Source: Ophioderma brevispina (Eukaryota > Echinodermata > Ophiuroidea > Amphilepidida > Ophiodermatidae). Taken from it: a stretch of 64,000 nt of DNA. Shown in pieces: positions 22,885-33,878 of the stretch. Below the pieces are notes generated by a model. The model was not told the DNA's origin, ran no database searches, and worked only from the letters and a program-made list of their open reading frames with translations. The position numbers and the translations under genes were made by a program. Numbering within the stretch: position 1 is the first letter of the stretch; every line of letters begins with the position of its first letter. The stretch is taken from positions 1-64,000 of the forward strand of contig JAMKCH010005363.1 in the NCBI GenBank assembly GCA_023653785.1, in the 5' to 3' direction.

Positions 22885-23270
22885 TAGAATATTCTATTTA
22901 TTTTTATCTCCCTGGCTTGAAAAGCAGAAGGGGGATTTTTTTTTATCCCCCTGGCTTGGAAAGCATAAGGGGGATTTTATGAGAGCGTGCATGTCTGTAT
23001 CTATGTGTGTGTTCCAGTTTGGTTAGGTTTTCGTTTATCAGGTATTCAAAGAAAAGACTTGGGGTTAACGTGCAATAGGGGTTCCTTCATATGTGGATGA
23101 TGTCAAAGGTCATGGGCCAAGGTCAAAGGTCATCTGAGGTCATGTTCCATAGTGCCATCTTGCCAGGAGGATCTTGCAAGTTTACTTGCTGTATTTTTAG
23201 GAAGCTAGGTATACTGAAACAAAATGAACCTATTGGTATTGTGACTATAACAAATCTCAATAAAAGAGGC
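22885..23270. repeat. Repeat with CCCCCTGGCTTG hairpins and DR1 words
   Basis: Two adjacent small hairpin units (ccctggcttg...aagggggatttt) at about 22910-22978 are followed by 'gtcaaaggtcatgggcc', a perfect DR1 AGGTCAAAGGTCA at 23120-23132 and a further 'gaggtca'. The same order of features, minus the hairpin, recurs in the 24-kb repeats. It is non-coding. Confidence 0.6.
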
Positions 23271-24055
23271 TTATGTTAGTTAAGGATGCTGTGTCTCTGC
23301 TTCATTTCATAACACATGGACACAAATTCATTGATAAAGAATTGAATATTTGACCAAGATGAATTCAGTTGTTAAATTGGCAACTGCCAACAGGTGGGAT
23401 AAACTAAGGCAATATGAGGAAATAAAGTGACCACATGGCACAAATAAATAAGTGGACAAATTGAGAAAATAAATAAAAACAATATACTAAGAAGGTGATG
23501 AAAATTGCACACAGTATTGTTTCTGAATTTGGGTAGCATCTCAAAATTGGAGACTTGTAAATGAGACAAACCAGAGATGGCGGTGGTGGGCAACAAAATA
23601 TAAACTGGAAGTGGAGCATAAGTGAATCATATTCTTGGGTTTATTAAAATAGATGTTGTTTGTTCATTAGTTGTTATGTTCCAATTTTGCAATAGTGAAT
23701 GCATGGTAGAACATTGTTATTATGAATAGGGTTTAAAGTGCTAAGTTTGAATAATATCCTAAGGCTTTTGGAGACAATGTGATACAAAACCATTAGTGTG
23801 TGTTGATTTCAATTCAGGGATTAATAAACCATAAAGTTCAAGGAATGGTATTATTAAGTATTGCACCTTTGCTGGATAGTGATGTAAGCAATTACTTAAT
23901 CTAGTTTTGAAACCTGAGTGTTGGATGATAATTAATTTGTCTTTATGGGATTACAAGTGCTCTGTTTATTGCAATTTGTTTAGGTGCAATAACGAAAGGT
24001 TTTATGCAGTGATTAGATTATTAGATCTGCATGTGTGATAACCACAGCTGTTGAA
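23271..24055. other. Unassigned intron-like sequence
   Basis: No gene or repeat was recognised. If the gene model is right, this lies inside the large intron between 22382 and 36787. Confidence 0.45.
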
Positions 24056-24061
24056 GGCTAT

Positions 24062-24806
24062 TTTTGTGTCGCCTGCCCTAGGAAGAAGACACCATAGGGA
24101 TCACTTTGTCCACTGTGTGTTGTTGTCTGTTGTTTGTGTATATGTGTTCGGTCTGTGTGAAAAAGGGTTAACATTTGCATGTAATATCCAATACTTTGAT
24201 GGATTTAAACAAAAACTTGGTGGTCACAGGGCAAAATGGCATTCACCCCATTGTGATGAGGTCAAAGGTCACATGCCAGGTCAAAGGTCATTGTGAGGGC
24301 AAGTTGTAAAATAGGCTGAAATGTAAATGCCCTCATATTGAAAGTTGAAGTTCAATTGAACCAAACTGGAATCCTAGGGTTGGTAAACATGGGATCCCCC
24401 ATTGTTGATGAGGTAAAGGTCACATGCCAAGGTCAAAGGTCATGTGAGGTCAAGTTGTAAAATAGGCTGAAATGTAAAATTGGAACTATATGAAAAGTTG
24501 AAGTTCAATGGAACCAAACTTGAATCATAGTGCAACATGGGATCCCTCATTTGTTGATGAGGTCCAAGGGCACATATCAAGGTAAAAGTCCACATACAAG
24601 GTCAAAAGGCCATGTGAGGTCAGTTGTAAATGGGGCTGAAACATGTAAAATTGACCTTATGGAAAGTTGAAGTTCAATTGACACCAAACTTGAATCATAG
24701 TGCAACATGGGACTCTCATTTGTTGATGAGGTTGAAGGTCACATATCAAAGGTCAAAGGTCATGTTAGGCCTATTCATTCAATAAACCGCCGAAGGCAGG
24801 CGACAC
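24062..24806. mobile_element. DR1-rich repeat with TTGTGTCGCCTGCC inverted ends
   Basis: 'ttgtgtcgcctgcc' at about 24063-24076 is inverted at about 24793-24806 (ggcaggcgacacaa). Inside, a ~165-bp unit ('gatgaggtcaaaggtcacat...aaaattg...gttgaagttcaatggaaccaaact') repeats about four times. Perfect AGGTCAAAGGTCA words are at 24259-24271, 24278-24290, 24430-24442 and 24750-24762. No coding potential is seen. Confidence 0.65.
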
Positions 24807-24872
24807 AAGCGGTCGAGGGGGACCGATGTATTTTTTAGAAGCAAAACCAAAATCAAAATGGAATAAACATAA

Positions 24873-24968
24873 AAAAAATGGCGAGACAGTTTTGACAACT
24901 GATTTGAATTATGGGATTATTTAACCCAAACTGCCTCCTGTTTAAAATTTTATGAAGATTTCCATTAC
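24873..24968. repeat. Fragment of dispersed repeat family B
   Basis: 'aatggcgagacagttttgacaactgatttgaatta...tttaaaattttatgaagatttcca' resembles 37196-37275 and 21485-21450 (inverted there). This fragment shows that family B is spread through the window. Confidence 0.5.
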
Positions 24969-25077
24969 TGGCAATATGATTTTTCTTAAAAATTAAGTTA
25001 TAATAAAAAATTAAAAAAAAAAAATGGAGACATTTTTGTTTAATACATGAAAGGAACTTTTCCTGGGGAAATCGTCT

Positions 25078-26830
25078 AGGACAAAGTACTTGGAATGAAA
25101 CATGTAGTTGTTCTTGTCCACTTATGGCACTGAAAAGAGCCACCCACGCTTTCATGCCCATGATATACTGAACAATGCAAGGAGCGTTAGCGTTTTTTAT
25201 GACATCAATTTCATTCGATGATGGGGAAAGCGACTGCATATCTATTCAATAACTCGCTTAGAATGCATACTAAGCGAACTTGCCGAAAGTTCAGTCGCTT
25301 CAATTCAACTCATCGCTCTGACGCTTCTAGCGATATTGACACTGGAAGCGATTGATAAAATGATTTGCGAGATTTTATAACCAGCTACTTCACAGTGCAC
25401 CTGTCGCGTGGCAGTATATAATGGGTTTAGACTATTAGCTGTCATCAGGATTAGCTCGCCTTCTCTAGGACAAAGTACTCGGAAAATGAAACATGTGTCG
25501 TTCTTTGTCCACTTATGGCAATGAAAAGAGCACGCTTATGCAATGATATACTGAACAATGCAAGGAGCGTATAGGTTTTTGTTTGACATCAAGTTCCTTC
25601 GATGTGGGAAAGCGGGAATGGCCAATATATATTCAATAACTCGCTAGAATGCCTACTTAAGCGACTTGCAGCAATGGCGGTAGAACATTCAATTCAACTC
25701 AATCGCTCGACACTACCAGCGATATTCACACTGGAAGCGATGATAAAATGATCGAGCATTTTATCACCAGCTACTTCACAGTAGCACAAGTAGCATGGTA
25801 TTATATCATGGGCTTTAGTACTATTAGCTTTAATCAGGATTGCTTCTACTTCTCTAGGACAAAGTTACTCGGAATTGAAAATGAAAACATGTTGTCTGTT
25901 CTGTCCACATTATGGCACTGAAAAGAGCCACGCTTTGCCCTGATATACTGAACCCATTGCAAGGAGGCGAGCGTTTTATGACATCAATCCTTCGGATGAT
26001 GGAAAGCGACCTGCACTATCTTTCAAAACTCGCTAGAATGCATACTTAAGCGACTTGCAGGCAAAAGCAGTCGACTTCATTCAACTCAACGCTTGACGCT
26101 TCTAGCGATATTGACACTGGAAGCGATTGATAAAATGATGCAAGCCTTTTATCACCAGCTACTTCACAGTAGCACACTGTCGCATGGCTTAGTATATCAT
26201 GGGCTTTCGTACTATTAGCTTCATCAGGATTAGCTCGGACTTCTCTAGGACAAAGGTACTCGGAATGAAACTGGTCTGTTGTTGATTGCTCCACTTATGG
26301 CACGGAAAAGAGCAAAGGTCTATTACTAAGTTTTCTCAGGATAGTCTGCTTCTCCAGGAAAAAGTTACATGGAATGCAACATGTTGTCTGTGCCTTGTCC
26401 ACGATGCACTGAACAGAGCCAGCTTCGTACAATAGCTCTGAGTTCTCTAGGACAAAGTAGCGGGAAATGAAACAGTTGTCTGTGCCTTGTCCTCCAATTC
26501 TGGTACTGACAAGATCCATGGAATTATAAATAAGTTTTTGTCAGGATTAACTCTGACTTCTCTAGACAACAGTTACTAGGAATTTAAATGTTGTCTATTC
26601 TTATGCCAATTGTGGACGAAAAGAGCCATGCTTAGTACTAAGGTTTCATCAGGATAGCTCTGACCTCTCTAAGACAAGTCACTAGGAGTGAAGCTGTTGT
26701 CTTTCCCTGCTTCTTGTCAAACTAATGGCAACGGAAAAGAGCCACTGCTTAGTACTAAACTTCTGCCAGGAGTAGCTCCTGACTACATCATGACTAAGAA
26801 TGAACCATGTAGGCTGCCTCTTGTCTACTG
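25078..26830. repeat. ~390-bp satellite array grading into ~110-bp units
   Basis: The phrase 'aggacaaagtactcggaatgaaac' begins units at 25078, 25467, 25856 and 26247, a spacing of 389-391 bp. Each full unit also carries 'atgatatactgaac', 'actcgctagaatgc', 'tagcgatattgacactggaagcgat' and 'accagctacttcacagt'. After 26247 only the first ~110 bp repeats, near 26353, 26449, 26561, 26663 and 26790, with increasing decay. It is non-coding. The repeats are probably unequal-crossover products inside the intron. Confidence 0.85.
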
Positions 26831-28025
26831 AGGCTCCCAGAAGGCATTATACATATTCTCAATAAGATAACGATTGTGTCTAGAAGATGAGTATAGCACA
26901 CATTGAAAGGTTGTAATGAAGTGGCTCCTGATGAAGTCAGACCTTCTGTGGGCAAAAGGTGGGCAGTTCTTAACTTGTCTGATGGTGAAAAGTTTTATCC
27001 AATAATCTAAGTTATTCTGATTTTAGAATGGGTACATGACTATTATATGGAGCAAGTCAGTTAAGTTGATATTAGGTTTAAGGAGTACAAAAATAAGCTG
27101 TATTTATTATAATTGATTTTTATTTGTTATTATTATGTTTAAATAAATAAAAAATAGAAGCAATCAAATTAAAGTGGATAGACAGACACCCACAGACTGA
27201 GGTTCACTTCAATGAAGTTTAGATTATTTTCTGTCATATTATATCAACAATTTGATGTAGAACACTAACTGCTACTCATTTGAAGAATCTTGATCCTCTA
27301 CCATATGTGTAGTAGAATTTAAAGACTGATATTCAGTGATCCACGCAAAGTAGAAATTATTGAAATTGGCAGGCATACACAGCTAGATTCTTCATGGAAA
27401 AGTAGCTACAGTTGATAATACAGAGTAGACACGGATTACTCACCCACTGTACGTACATTTGCAGGCAAGGATTCAATTTTTTTTACTGCATAGATGGATA
27501 GTGTACACACGGTGGCTGTCTGCACGGTCGCCTGAGTAGCTACATGGTTACACATTCGCAACCTTGTGTGGTTGTTTTATGGTCGTTATTTTATTCAAGA
27601 TTTTTGGCAAATATTTGCATTTTTAAATAAAAAGTGCATTGGTATAGGGTTTGTGCTGGTGCCCAATAAATTTTGTAATGATTTTCCTCAAAAAATTAAA
27701 AATGTTTTTTTTAATGGTTTATTTGTTTTATACAAAAAGTGAAAATCTGGGAGCAAAATATCAAAAATTGGAGTTTTTAACCATTTTGGTTCAAAATTGC
27801 TATTTTTTGCCCCAAATTGGTGTTTTTTGGCCCCAAACCACTGATTTTTGCCGAAAACTCTGTCATTTTCTCCGGCTGGGGGGTGGGGGGGGAAGGGGGG
27901 CAATTGGGAGGAAGACAGAAGTTTTGGGGGAACATGCCGCCCCATGTCACCCCATGGTGCCGCCACTACTTCGAACGTGACTAAAATGATCCAGTTTTAT
28001 CCCTATTAGGTAATTTTGGTTCTTA
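26831..28025. other. Unassigned AT-rich sequence
   Basis: No gene was recognised. 27740-27850 has a loose repetition of 'ttggttttttgcccc'-type words, and 27880-27900 is a G run. If transcribed, this is intronic. Confidence 0.45.
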
Positions 28026-28120
28026 CACTTGCAGGGTATGCTATCTAAAAAAATGCAAAAACATCTGATTTTTATGATTTGTTATTTTTCCCAATTTAGA
28101 CAATTTGTGATAGCACCTTT
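28026..28120. repeat. Possible fragment of the gag-inserted MITE family
   Basis: 'cagggtatg...ctgatttttatgattt...atttagacaatttgtgatagcaccttta' resembles the right half of the element at 7822-8178 ('cagggtatg...ctgatttagccaaatcactgatagtgccttta'). Similarity is short and imperfect. Confidence 0.35.
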
Positions 28121-28634
28121 AGTATAAAAAAAGTACATCTTCTGTTAATTCAACTAAATTTGGGTATTTATTGAAGAAAAATATAGGAAGCTGGTAAGTA
28201 TGGATAATGTTTCACACATCAAAAATCGTGTCAATATGGCCGATCATTTAAAAGTGGTTTAAGTAACAAATGAAATAAGATTTTTTTGGTGTTTATGCTG
28301 AACAAGTTTGGTTCAGGGAATATGACAAAGACTGCCGGTGCGTGCGTAGTGCGTGTATGTGGCAATGTGTGTGACAGATGTACAAACCTTATGGTGACAT
28401 TTTTTCCAGCCTATTGGGCATTTGTTTACTTGGGGACATTTTATTAAGAATTTAAGTCCAACAAGCTAATTAATATGTTATTAGATCTTAGAGGACCGGC
28501 TGTACCTAAACTGTTCATTTTGACACTATAAGCGAAACAAATGTTTGTGGTGTAAGCAGTGTGGTGAAAAATGTTATCTGGAAGAAAACCATGTTTCAGA
28601 GAAAATCTTCAAACAGTATCGATTGGCAACCAAT
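28121..28634. other. Unassigned sequence
   Basis: No recognisable gene or repeat was found between the MITE-like fragment and the tRNA-like stretch. Confidence 0.45.
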
Positions 28635-28735
28635 TCATTAGGACTCAGGGTTCCACCAGGAATTGAACCCAGTCTACATTGGCGAGCAATGAATCTTTCA
28701 CCAACCTGCAACCTAAGGATCATGAAAATTTAAAG
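28635..28735 (-). repeat. tRNA-like (SINE head) segment
   Basis: Read on the - strand, 'ggttgcaggttggtg...' leads to GGTTCAATTCC (28659-28669 on the + strand), a match to the RNA polymerase III B box, followed by CTGGTGG. The spacing and the 'gctcgccaatgtagact' arm look like a decayed tRNA or tRNA-derived SINE head. No full cloverleaf could be drawn, so it is not called as a tRNA gene. Confidence 0.4.
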
Positions 28736-30210
28736 GCATTTGAGATAAAAGGGTCATTATAGGGGTCAAAATGAGGTATTTCAGACAAGTGAAGTTAATT
28801 ATGCACAAGGGCCTTGGACTGCTCCCGGTAAGGGCCAATCTTAATTCGCGTGTGTTACCAAACCAAAATGAGCGAGTTGGCGGACGCATAATCGCACTAC
28901 CGAGATCAAAGTAATACTGTGTTAAAAATGCCACATTACAGCTAGAACTACAGAACATACTATAGCCCACGTTATACTGGAGGCCAATGGAAAATCTGAA
29001 AAAACAATTGTGCCTGATTTGGACAGCGAACACATGGCCTGGTGATGTTCTGGAAGTCTAGGATCATTTTATAATAAGGGTTGCCGTGAAACCAACAAGA
29101 GGAGTGCATTTTCCATGCTGAAGGTTTATGTATAAGGGGTTGGTCGGTAACATTTAAGCGTCTGCCATTGAGCTTGTTGAATCAAGCTCACTGGCAGTCC
29201 AACCTCTAGCCTATTACTAATCTATCTCTATGATTGTGTACAGTTGCACTGCACATTATTTTCTAAAATGCAGGTGTATTCATATGCTAAGTCAGAGAGT
29301 CTAACCCCCCAAAAACGTTTATGATCTAGAAAATTTTGGCAGGGACATAAATTTGATCAAATAAGTAAAACAAACTATTGATCAAATAAGTAAAAAAACA
29401 GCCTATGTAGTTACTAAAAAGTGTGTTTCTATACATAATTGAAACTATTGAAAGTTGATATGCCTAGTTTGTACTTGTATTGAATCCAGCTTTGAATTTT
29501 AATGGAATACTACTTGATCAGGTTGAACTAGTCATGATACGTTTATGTTTAGATATATTTCAGGCAACAGTTCATGAAATTCAAATTTAAAGCTGAATCT
29601 AGAGTGTGTGTTCATTGTATATCTAGGAAACCACTCTAATAAAAACACAGTGGTTATTTATATGCATTCATGAGATGTCATATGCGAATGCATGAGTCAC
29701 GGCCATTGCATTAAAAAAAAAATCAATAAAAAAGGTAACAATGGGTCACATTTTAAAATTTCAACACTTTATGGACCAAACTATGAAGGAGTTATTGCCA
29801 ATTTATGTGGTATCAATTTTTCATTCAATGAAGTATTGGCCATTTTTCATTTCACTGAAGTAAAGTTCCAGTCCGCAACCCTGGTTGGAGGGAGCAGTTA
29901 CGGTCATGGCCAACTGCCACCAATAGGCATAAGCTACATCCCGGTTTTCGAGATATAATGGTCAAGAAGTTTTTTAGCATGTCATGGTATAGATGGCATT
30001 TGCCAAAGGGAGTTATTCAGAATGAAGTCATTATTGAGGTTACTTTACTTGTGAGCTAGAACCATCGTCACGAGGATACTTTGGATTCCTTGACCCGTTT
30101 TACAACATGTTGTGAACATTATTGAAAATAACTTTGTATTGATCTATCCTCTCCAAAATGCACCCCAATTTGACATTCTCGTTAGAGATTCCATGATGTC
30201 CAGATAGACA
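28736..30210. other. Unassigned sequence with one hairpin
   Basis: No gene was recognised. A compact inverted repeat lies at 29163-29196 (tgccattgagcttg / caagctcactggca). A direct repeat 'tgatcaaataagtaaaa' occurs twice near 29352-29395. Confidence 0.5.
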
Positions 30211-30214
30211 AATA

Positions 30215-30507
30215 CACTGTTAAAAATTTCGTGTGTTTAACGGTACAATACCAGAATCCTGCTGCCGGTATTGTACCGTTAAATAACAACAACCACTAAA
30301 GATGAATTTGCCATTATGATTGAAGAGAAGTTCTGATGTTTTATCGATGTTTGTATGAAGAAGACACATAATTGTTTTGTGTTTAAGTTGATTAAAATAC
30401 TCAAGATGCAGTTAAATTACAGTAAATTGACTTTCGATTTTTAAGGTAGATACTGGCAGCTGCGATTCGTATTTCTACCTTTAAAAAACGTATTTCTTCT
30501 AACAGTG
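30215..30507. mobile_element. MITE with CACTGTTA ends and TA duplication
   Basis: The ends are CACTGTTAAAAATTT (from 30215) and its near reverse complement ending AACAGTG at 30507, flanked by TA at 30213-30214 and 30508-30509. An inner palindrome, ttaacggtacaatacc at about 30237 and ggtattgtaccgttaa at about 30270, forms a hairpin. The length is 293 bp and it is non-coding. Confidence 0.75.
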
Positions 30508-30509
30508 TA

Positions 30510-30643
30510 GAACTGGAGAAAATGAATCCTCGGGGATCTCAACACAAATTACCAGTGGAGGTGTACGCTAATATGATTTTCATCTTTGAGCTTTCTGGTA
30601 TATGTAAGAGTGTGTCACATTTGCCAAATTAAATAAAATGTCC

Positions 30644-30678
<35 letters not shown>

Positions 30679-31198
30679 AAAATTTGGCAAATTTCAAAAA
30701 ATTGGTTGGAACATAGCAATTTGGTACAAAACATTGCATCCCAGGGATAAACTGTAGGTCCCGTCTTCGGGTTGAAAATGGTATGCTTGCTAATGTTGTG
30801 CTAACCCCTGAAGTTGGGCGCAACTACCATTCCTTCTTTTCAGGCCCAGAGAAAAAACATGTCCTTTTCTCGTAGTGTCAAATGGCAACAAAAACTTATG
30901 TTGCAGGCACCTGAAGTGTAAACAATCCAGTATTCCCATGTCTAGCTTAGAGTTTGTGCAGAGATCTAACACCAGAGCCAAACAATGACTTAGATATGAT
31001 TAGGTCACACCTTTCTAACATAAACTACACACCTTGCTCTTTACGGAGGTGCAAGTCATGGCAAAAACTTGGACATTTACGGTTATAGACTGACATGGTT
31101 TGTAATTCAAGTTGTTGTTACCTGCCTGGCTAAATTAGGTCATTTGAAATCTTTGAATAAGTTCATCTAGCTTGTTATAAGTAAATTATGTCTAGTTC
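30510..31198. other. Poly-A tract and unassigned sequence
   Basis: An A run lies at about 30648-30676. No body of a retroposed gene could be recognised before it. The rest is unassigned. Confidence 0.45.
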
Positions 31199-31660
31199 TT
31201 AAAGGAGAACCCATACAAGGAATAATATTATGCAATATACTCTATAAAATAATTATTGACCCCATATCGAGTGGTTCATCGAAACACAGAATTATATTTA
31301 CCATATCAATGAATTTAAACCATCTAGTCTGACCATGCACTATTTAAAAATTGTGCTAGTGTTTAACGTGCGATACGGCCGGCACATTTGCGTCACACAC
31401 GCCATAGGAAATATACATTATGAAAGCGTCACGTGGGAAGGTGTATGACGCTACTGTGCCGTCAGTATCACATAGCGCATAAACATATCCCATATACACT
31501 AGTGGGAAATTCAAATAGTGCAGGGGTCAGGCAAAATGTTTTAATTCAATTTTATAGTTAGTATAATTCCGTTTTTCCATGAGACCGCTCGATATGTGTT
31601 CAATAATTATTTTTATACCTTGTATTGTATAAGTTATTCTTTGTACAGGTTCTCCTTTAA
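31199..31660. mobile_element. MITE flanked by TTAA
   Basis: TTAA at 31199-31202 and 31657-31660 flanks a 454-bp element with inverted ends. The left end AGGAGAACCCATACAAGGAAT (split: aggagaaccc, then atacaaggaat) pairs with the right end attctttgtac, then aggttctcct. TTAA targets are typical of piggyBac- and Kolobok-type transposases. No transposase is encoded, so assignment is by target site only. Confidence 0.75.
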
Positions 31661-31949
31661 AATATGTGTATAGGTGATGTTATTTTCTTCCATTTTCCCA
31701 GAAAACCAGACAGTGCCCTGCCGACACATTTCCCTAATTTACATAAGAGTGATTTTTCAACAGCCATTATAAGATGTTTGTAATTGAATAAACACAAGTT
31801 TGTGTGATTTGTGTGAGCATTTTAGAACCAGCTATCTGTCAGAGCAGAAAATCTACTAATTAATTTAGAGAATAACACTTTTGTTCAAATCGGTAGCTGC
31901 TTATTTAACATATAATTTATTAAAATTATGGTAAATTTTAAAAATTGCT
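31661..31949. other. Unassigned sequence
   Basis: No recognisable gene or repeat was found between the TTAA element and the split repeat. Confidence 0.45.
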
Positions 31950-32170
31950 TGTGAGTGTGCTTTCTGGGAATAACAGGGGTGTCCACTGTCCCCTGATCTG
32001 ATTAATTTCTGAGATAACGAGGTCAGTCTTTTGGGTGTGTCCTGGGCAGAGCGTAACAGGGGTAACTTGTCAGAGGGGGAAATTCCCAATTTTGGGGCAG
32101 ATTTTCCCCGTTGAAGGTGGTTTTGAGGCAGATTCTCCTGGTTGGAGGTGAAAATTCCTGGTGAGCAGAC
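31950..32170. repeat. Left part of a repeat split by a LINE
   Basis: 'aacaggggtaacttgtcagagggggaa', in pieces with 'gaggcagattctcc' and 'gagcagacaaa', matches 38424-38540 inside the intact MITE at 38344-38662. The matching right part ('aaaaaaggctgatttagcatg...ttcaag') is found 4.3 kb further on at 36507-36535. The LINE between them therefore inserted into a pre-existing copy. Confidence 0.75.
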
Positions 32171-32174
32171 AAAG

Positions 32175-32603
32175 GGAAACAACACCCACCCTGGTTTACT
32201 CACAAGCACAAAAGATTGTGCAGGAAAAAGGAACGGTATTACATCAAAGCTAAAAAACAAGGTAGCCAGCAAAACTGGGACAAGTTCAAGAAATTGAAGT
32301 CCGAAGTTGACAAAGAGCTTAGGAAAGCTAGGAGGGAGTATATTGGGATCTCTCTAAATCTGATGATACCAGGGAAAGTTCTGAATTCATTAAGACCCGT
32401 AGGAAAGACATGCGGTATACAGACATTGAAAGTGGCGGGACCAAACAATGATTGATGACCAAACCAAAGATGAGACACGTGCACAAACAAGTCTCAAAAG
32501 TGTCTTCTCACTGAAGAGGAAGTTCTTCCACTACCTCCTATGTCGTATCCCAGACCATGCAGGAAAGGACATAGCCGGAATGGATATGAAGGACGCCCCT
32601 CTC
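32175..32603 (+). pseudogene. LINE 1, linker N-terminal to RT
   Basis: The sequence reads LCRKKERYYIKAKKQGSQQN... and ...KFKKLKSEVDKELRKARREY, the basic linker found between endonuclease and RT in jockey/CR1-type LINEs. A KTCGIQTLK phrase and, after a frameshift, TRAQTSLKSVFS (the SVF phrase before RT) follow. It ends at the first insertion. Confidence 0.8.
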
Positions 32604-33531
32604 TAATAGTTTCATGAGAAGGTTGAAACTTGATGAAACATTTGCATAATTAAAGCGACATGCTCAAAGGATTACCTTTAGCTGGTTTAAAGAATTCCCA
32701 CTTTACATAAATTTCAAGATGTGCGTTATATTATTTTAGCAACATATATGTGATTGGCGTTCTGGTTCTTTGGGTGGGAAAGACCTCATTTTGCATTTGT
32801 TTTGGGGGGCCGGAACAGAAATGGAATTGCCAAAAAATAACAACGAACTTTTACATATACAAAACATCCCATATCAATACATGGTAAGGCATGCTAATCA
32901 CGCAAGGGCTAGGTTCAGTAAGCCTTGGATGCGCAAATGTAGCTACATGTAACAAAAGCTGACTATGCACGTCCTGGGTATAATAAATCGTACTAAAATA
33001 CAGTACATGAATTTGCTCAATTACAATGGTGATGGAAAAGCTATATTAAACTGCGCCATTGGAATGATATAGCTCATAACTTGCTCATGATATAAATAGC
33101 GCGGTAAGGGGCCATTGTGTTGATTCCAGAGTGTGCTTGGGGTGAAGACGGTTATATAATCTAAACCTTGCAGCAGGAAAACTAATAGGTTTGGCTATTG
33201 TTATAACGGACTGCCTCAGTGGCCTTATTTATAGCGTAGAAGGACAAAAGGGTCTATCGATGCGTCACTACAAGCTCTGTGGACAACGGGAGCTATTCAA
33301 CATCTTCAGTCTTAATATTAAGTCATAATGGTCTTTGAAAAGTGGAGGCATGCTCTTAGCTTTGCTTTTTCCCACGAGAGCATGCCCCTGAAGTTTCTAG
33401 ACTTTCTCATTTTTCTTGATACAAGTGTATTTGGGGATAAAAAGAACACCTTGCGTACATGATAAAGTAGGTGTCAAACACCAACTCAAAATTGATGGTG
33501 GAATATAACGATTTTGATTATAGAGGGCCCT
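32604..33531. mobile_element. Insertion 1 in LINE
   Basis: 928 bp separate two halves of the LINE. CCTCTC at 32598-32603 is repeated at 33532-33537 and may be the target duplication. The ends are weakly inverted (cctctctaatag... / ...gattatagaggg). Nothing inside is recognisable as coding. Confidence 0.6.
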
Positions 33532-33539
33532 CCTCTCTT

Positions 33540-33878
33540 CCTTATCGGCGATGCCTAATATTACTGTTGAAGGGGTCCAGAAGCTACTTAGTATGCTTAA
33601 GATCAACAAAGCTACTGGGCTGAAGAACTACATACACATCGCACTCAAAAACTGCTGCTGCTGAATATGCCCGGCTCTTCAATTCATTTTTCAACAGAGC
33701 CTGGACAACGGTGAGCTGCCCGATGATTGGAAAAAGCTAACATCATGACCTATATTCAAGAAAGGCTCAAAATCTGACCCTGCCAACTACAGACCAATTT
33801 CATTAACTTGTGTCGGTGAAGCTTCTTGAACATATCATCGATAGGTACTTAATGAAACACTTATCTCAACATATTCTC
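33540..33878 (+). pseudogene. LINE 1, RT N-terminal part
   Basis: The sequence reads MPNITVEGVQKLLSMLKINKATG, shown here in the pieces GVQKLLSMLKINKATG, then DDWKK, FKKGSKSDPANYRPISL and LLEHIIDRYLMKHLSQHIL. These are RT blocks 0-2a of jockey/CR1-type enzymes; NYRPISL is the diagnostic phrase. The reading breaks at 33878 after HIL and resumes at 35245 with DAQHAF. Confidence 0.85.

Noticed and set aside
28635..28735. tRNA gene on the minus strand
   Set aside because: Only a B-box-like word and partial arms are present; no full cloverleaf could be drawn, so it is called a SINE-like segment.
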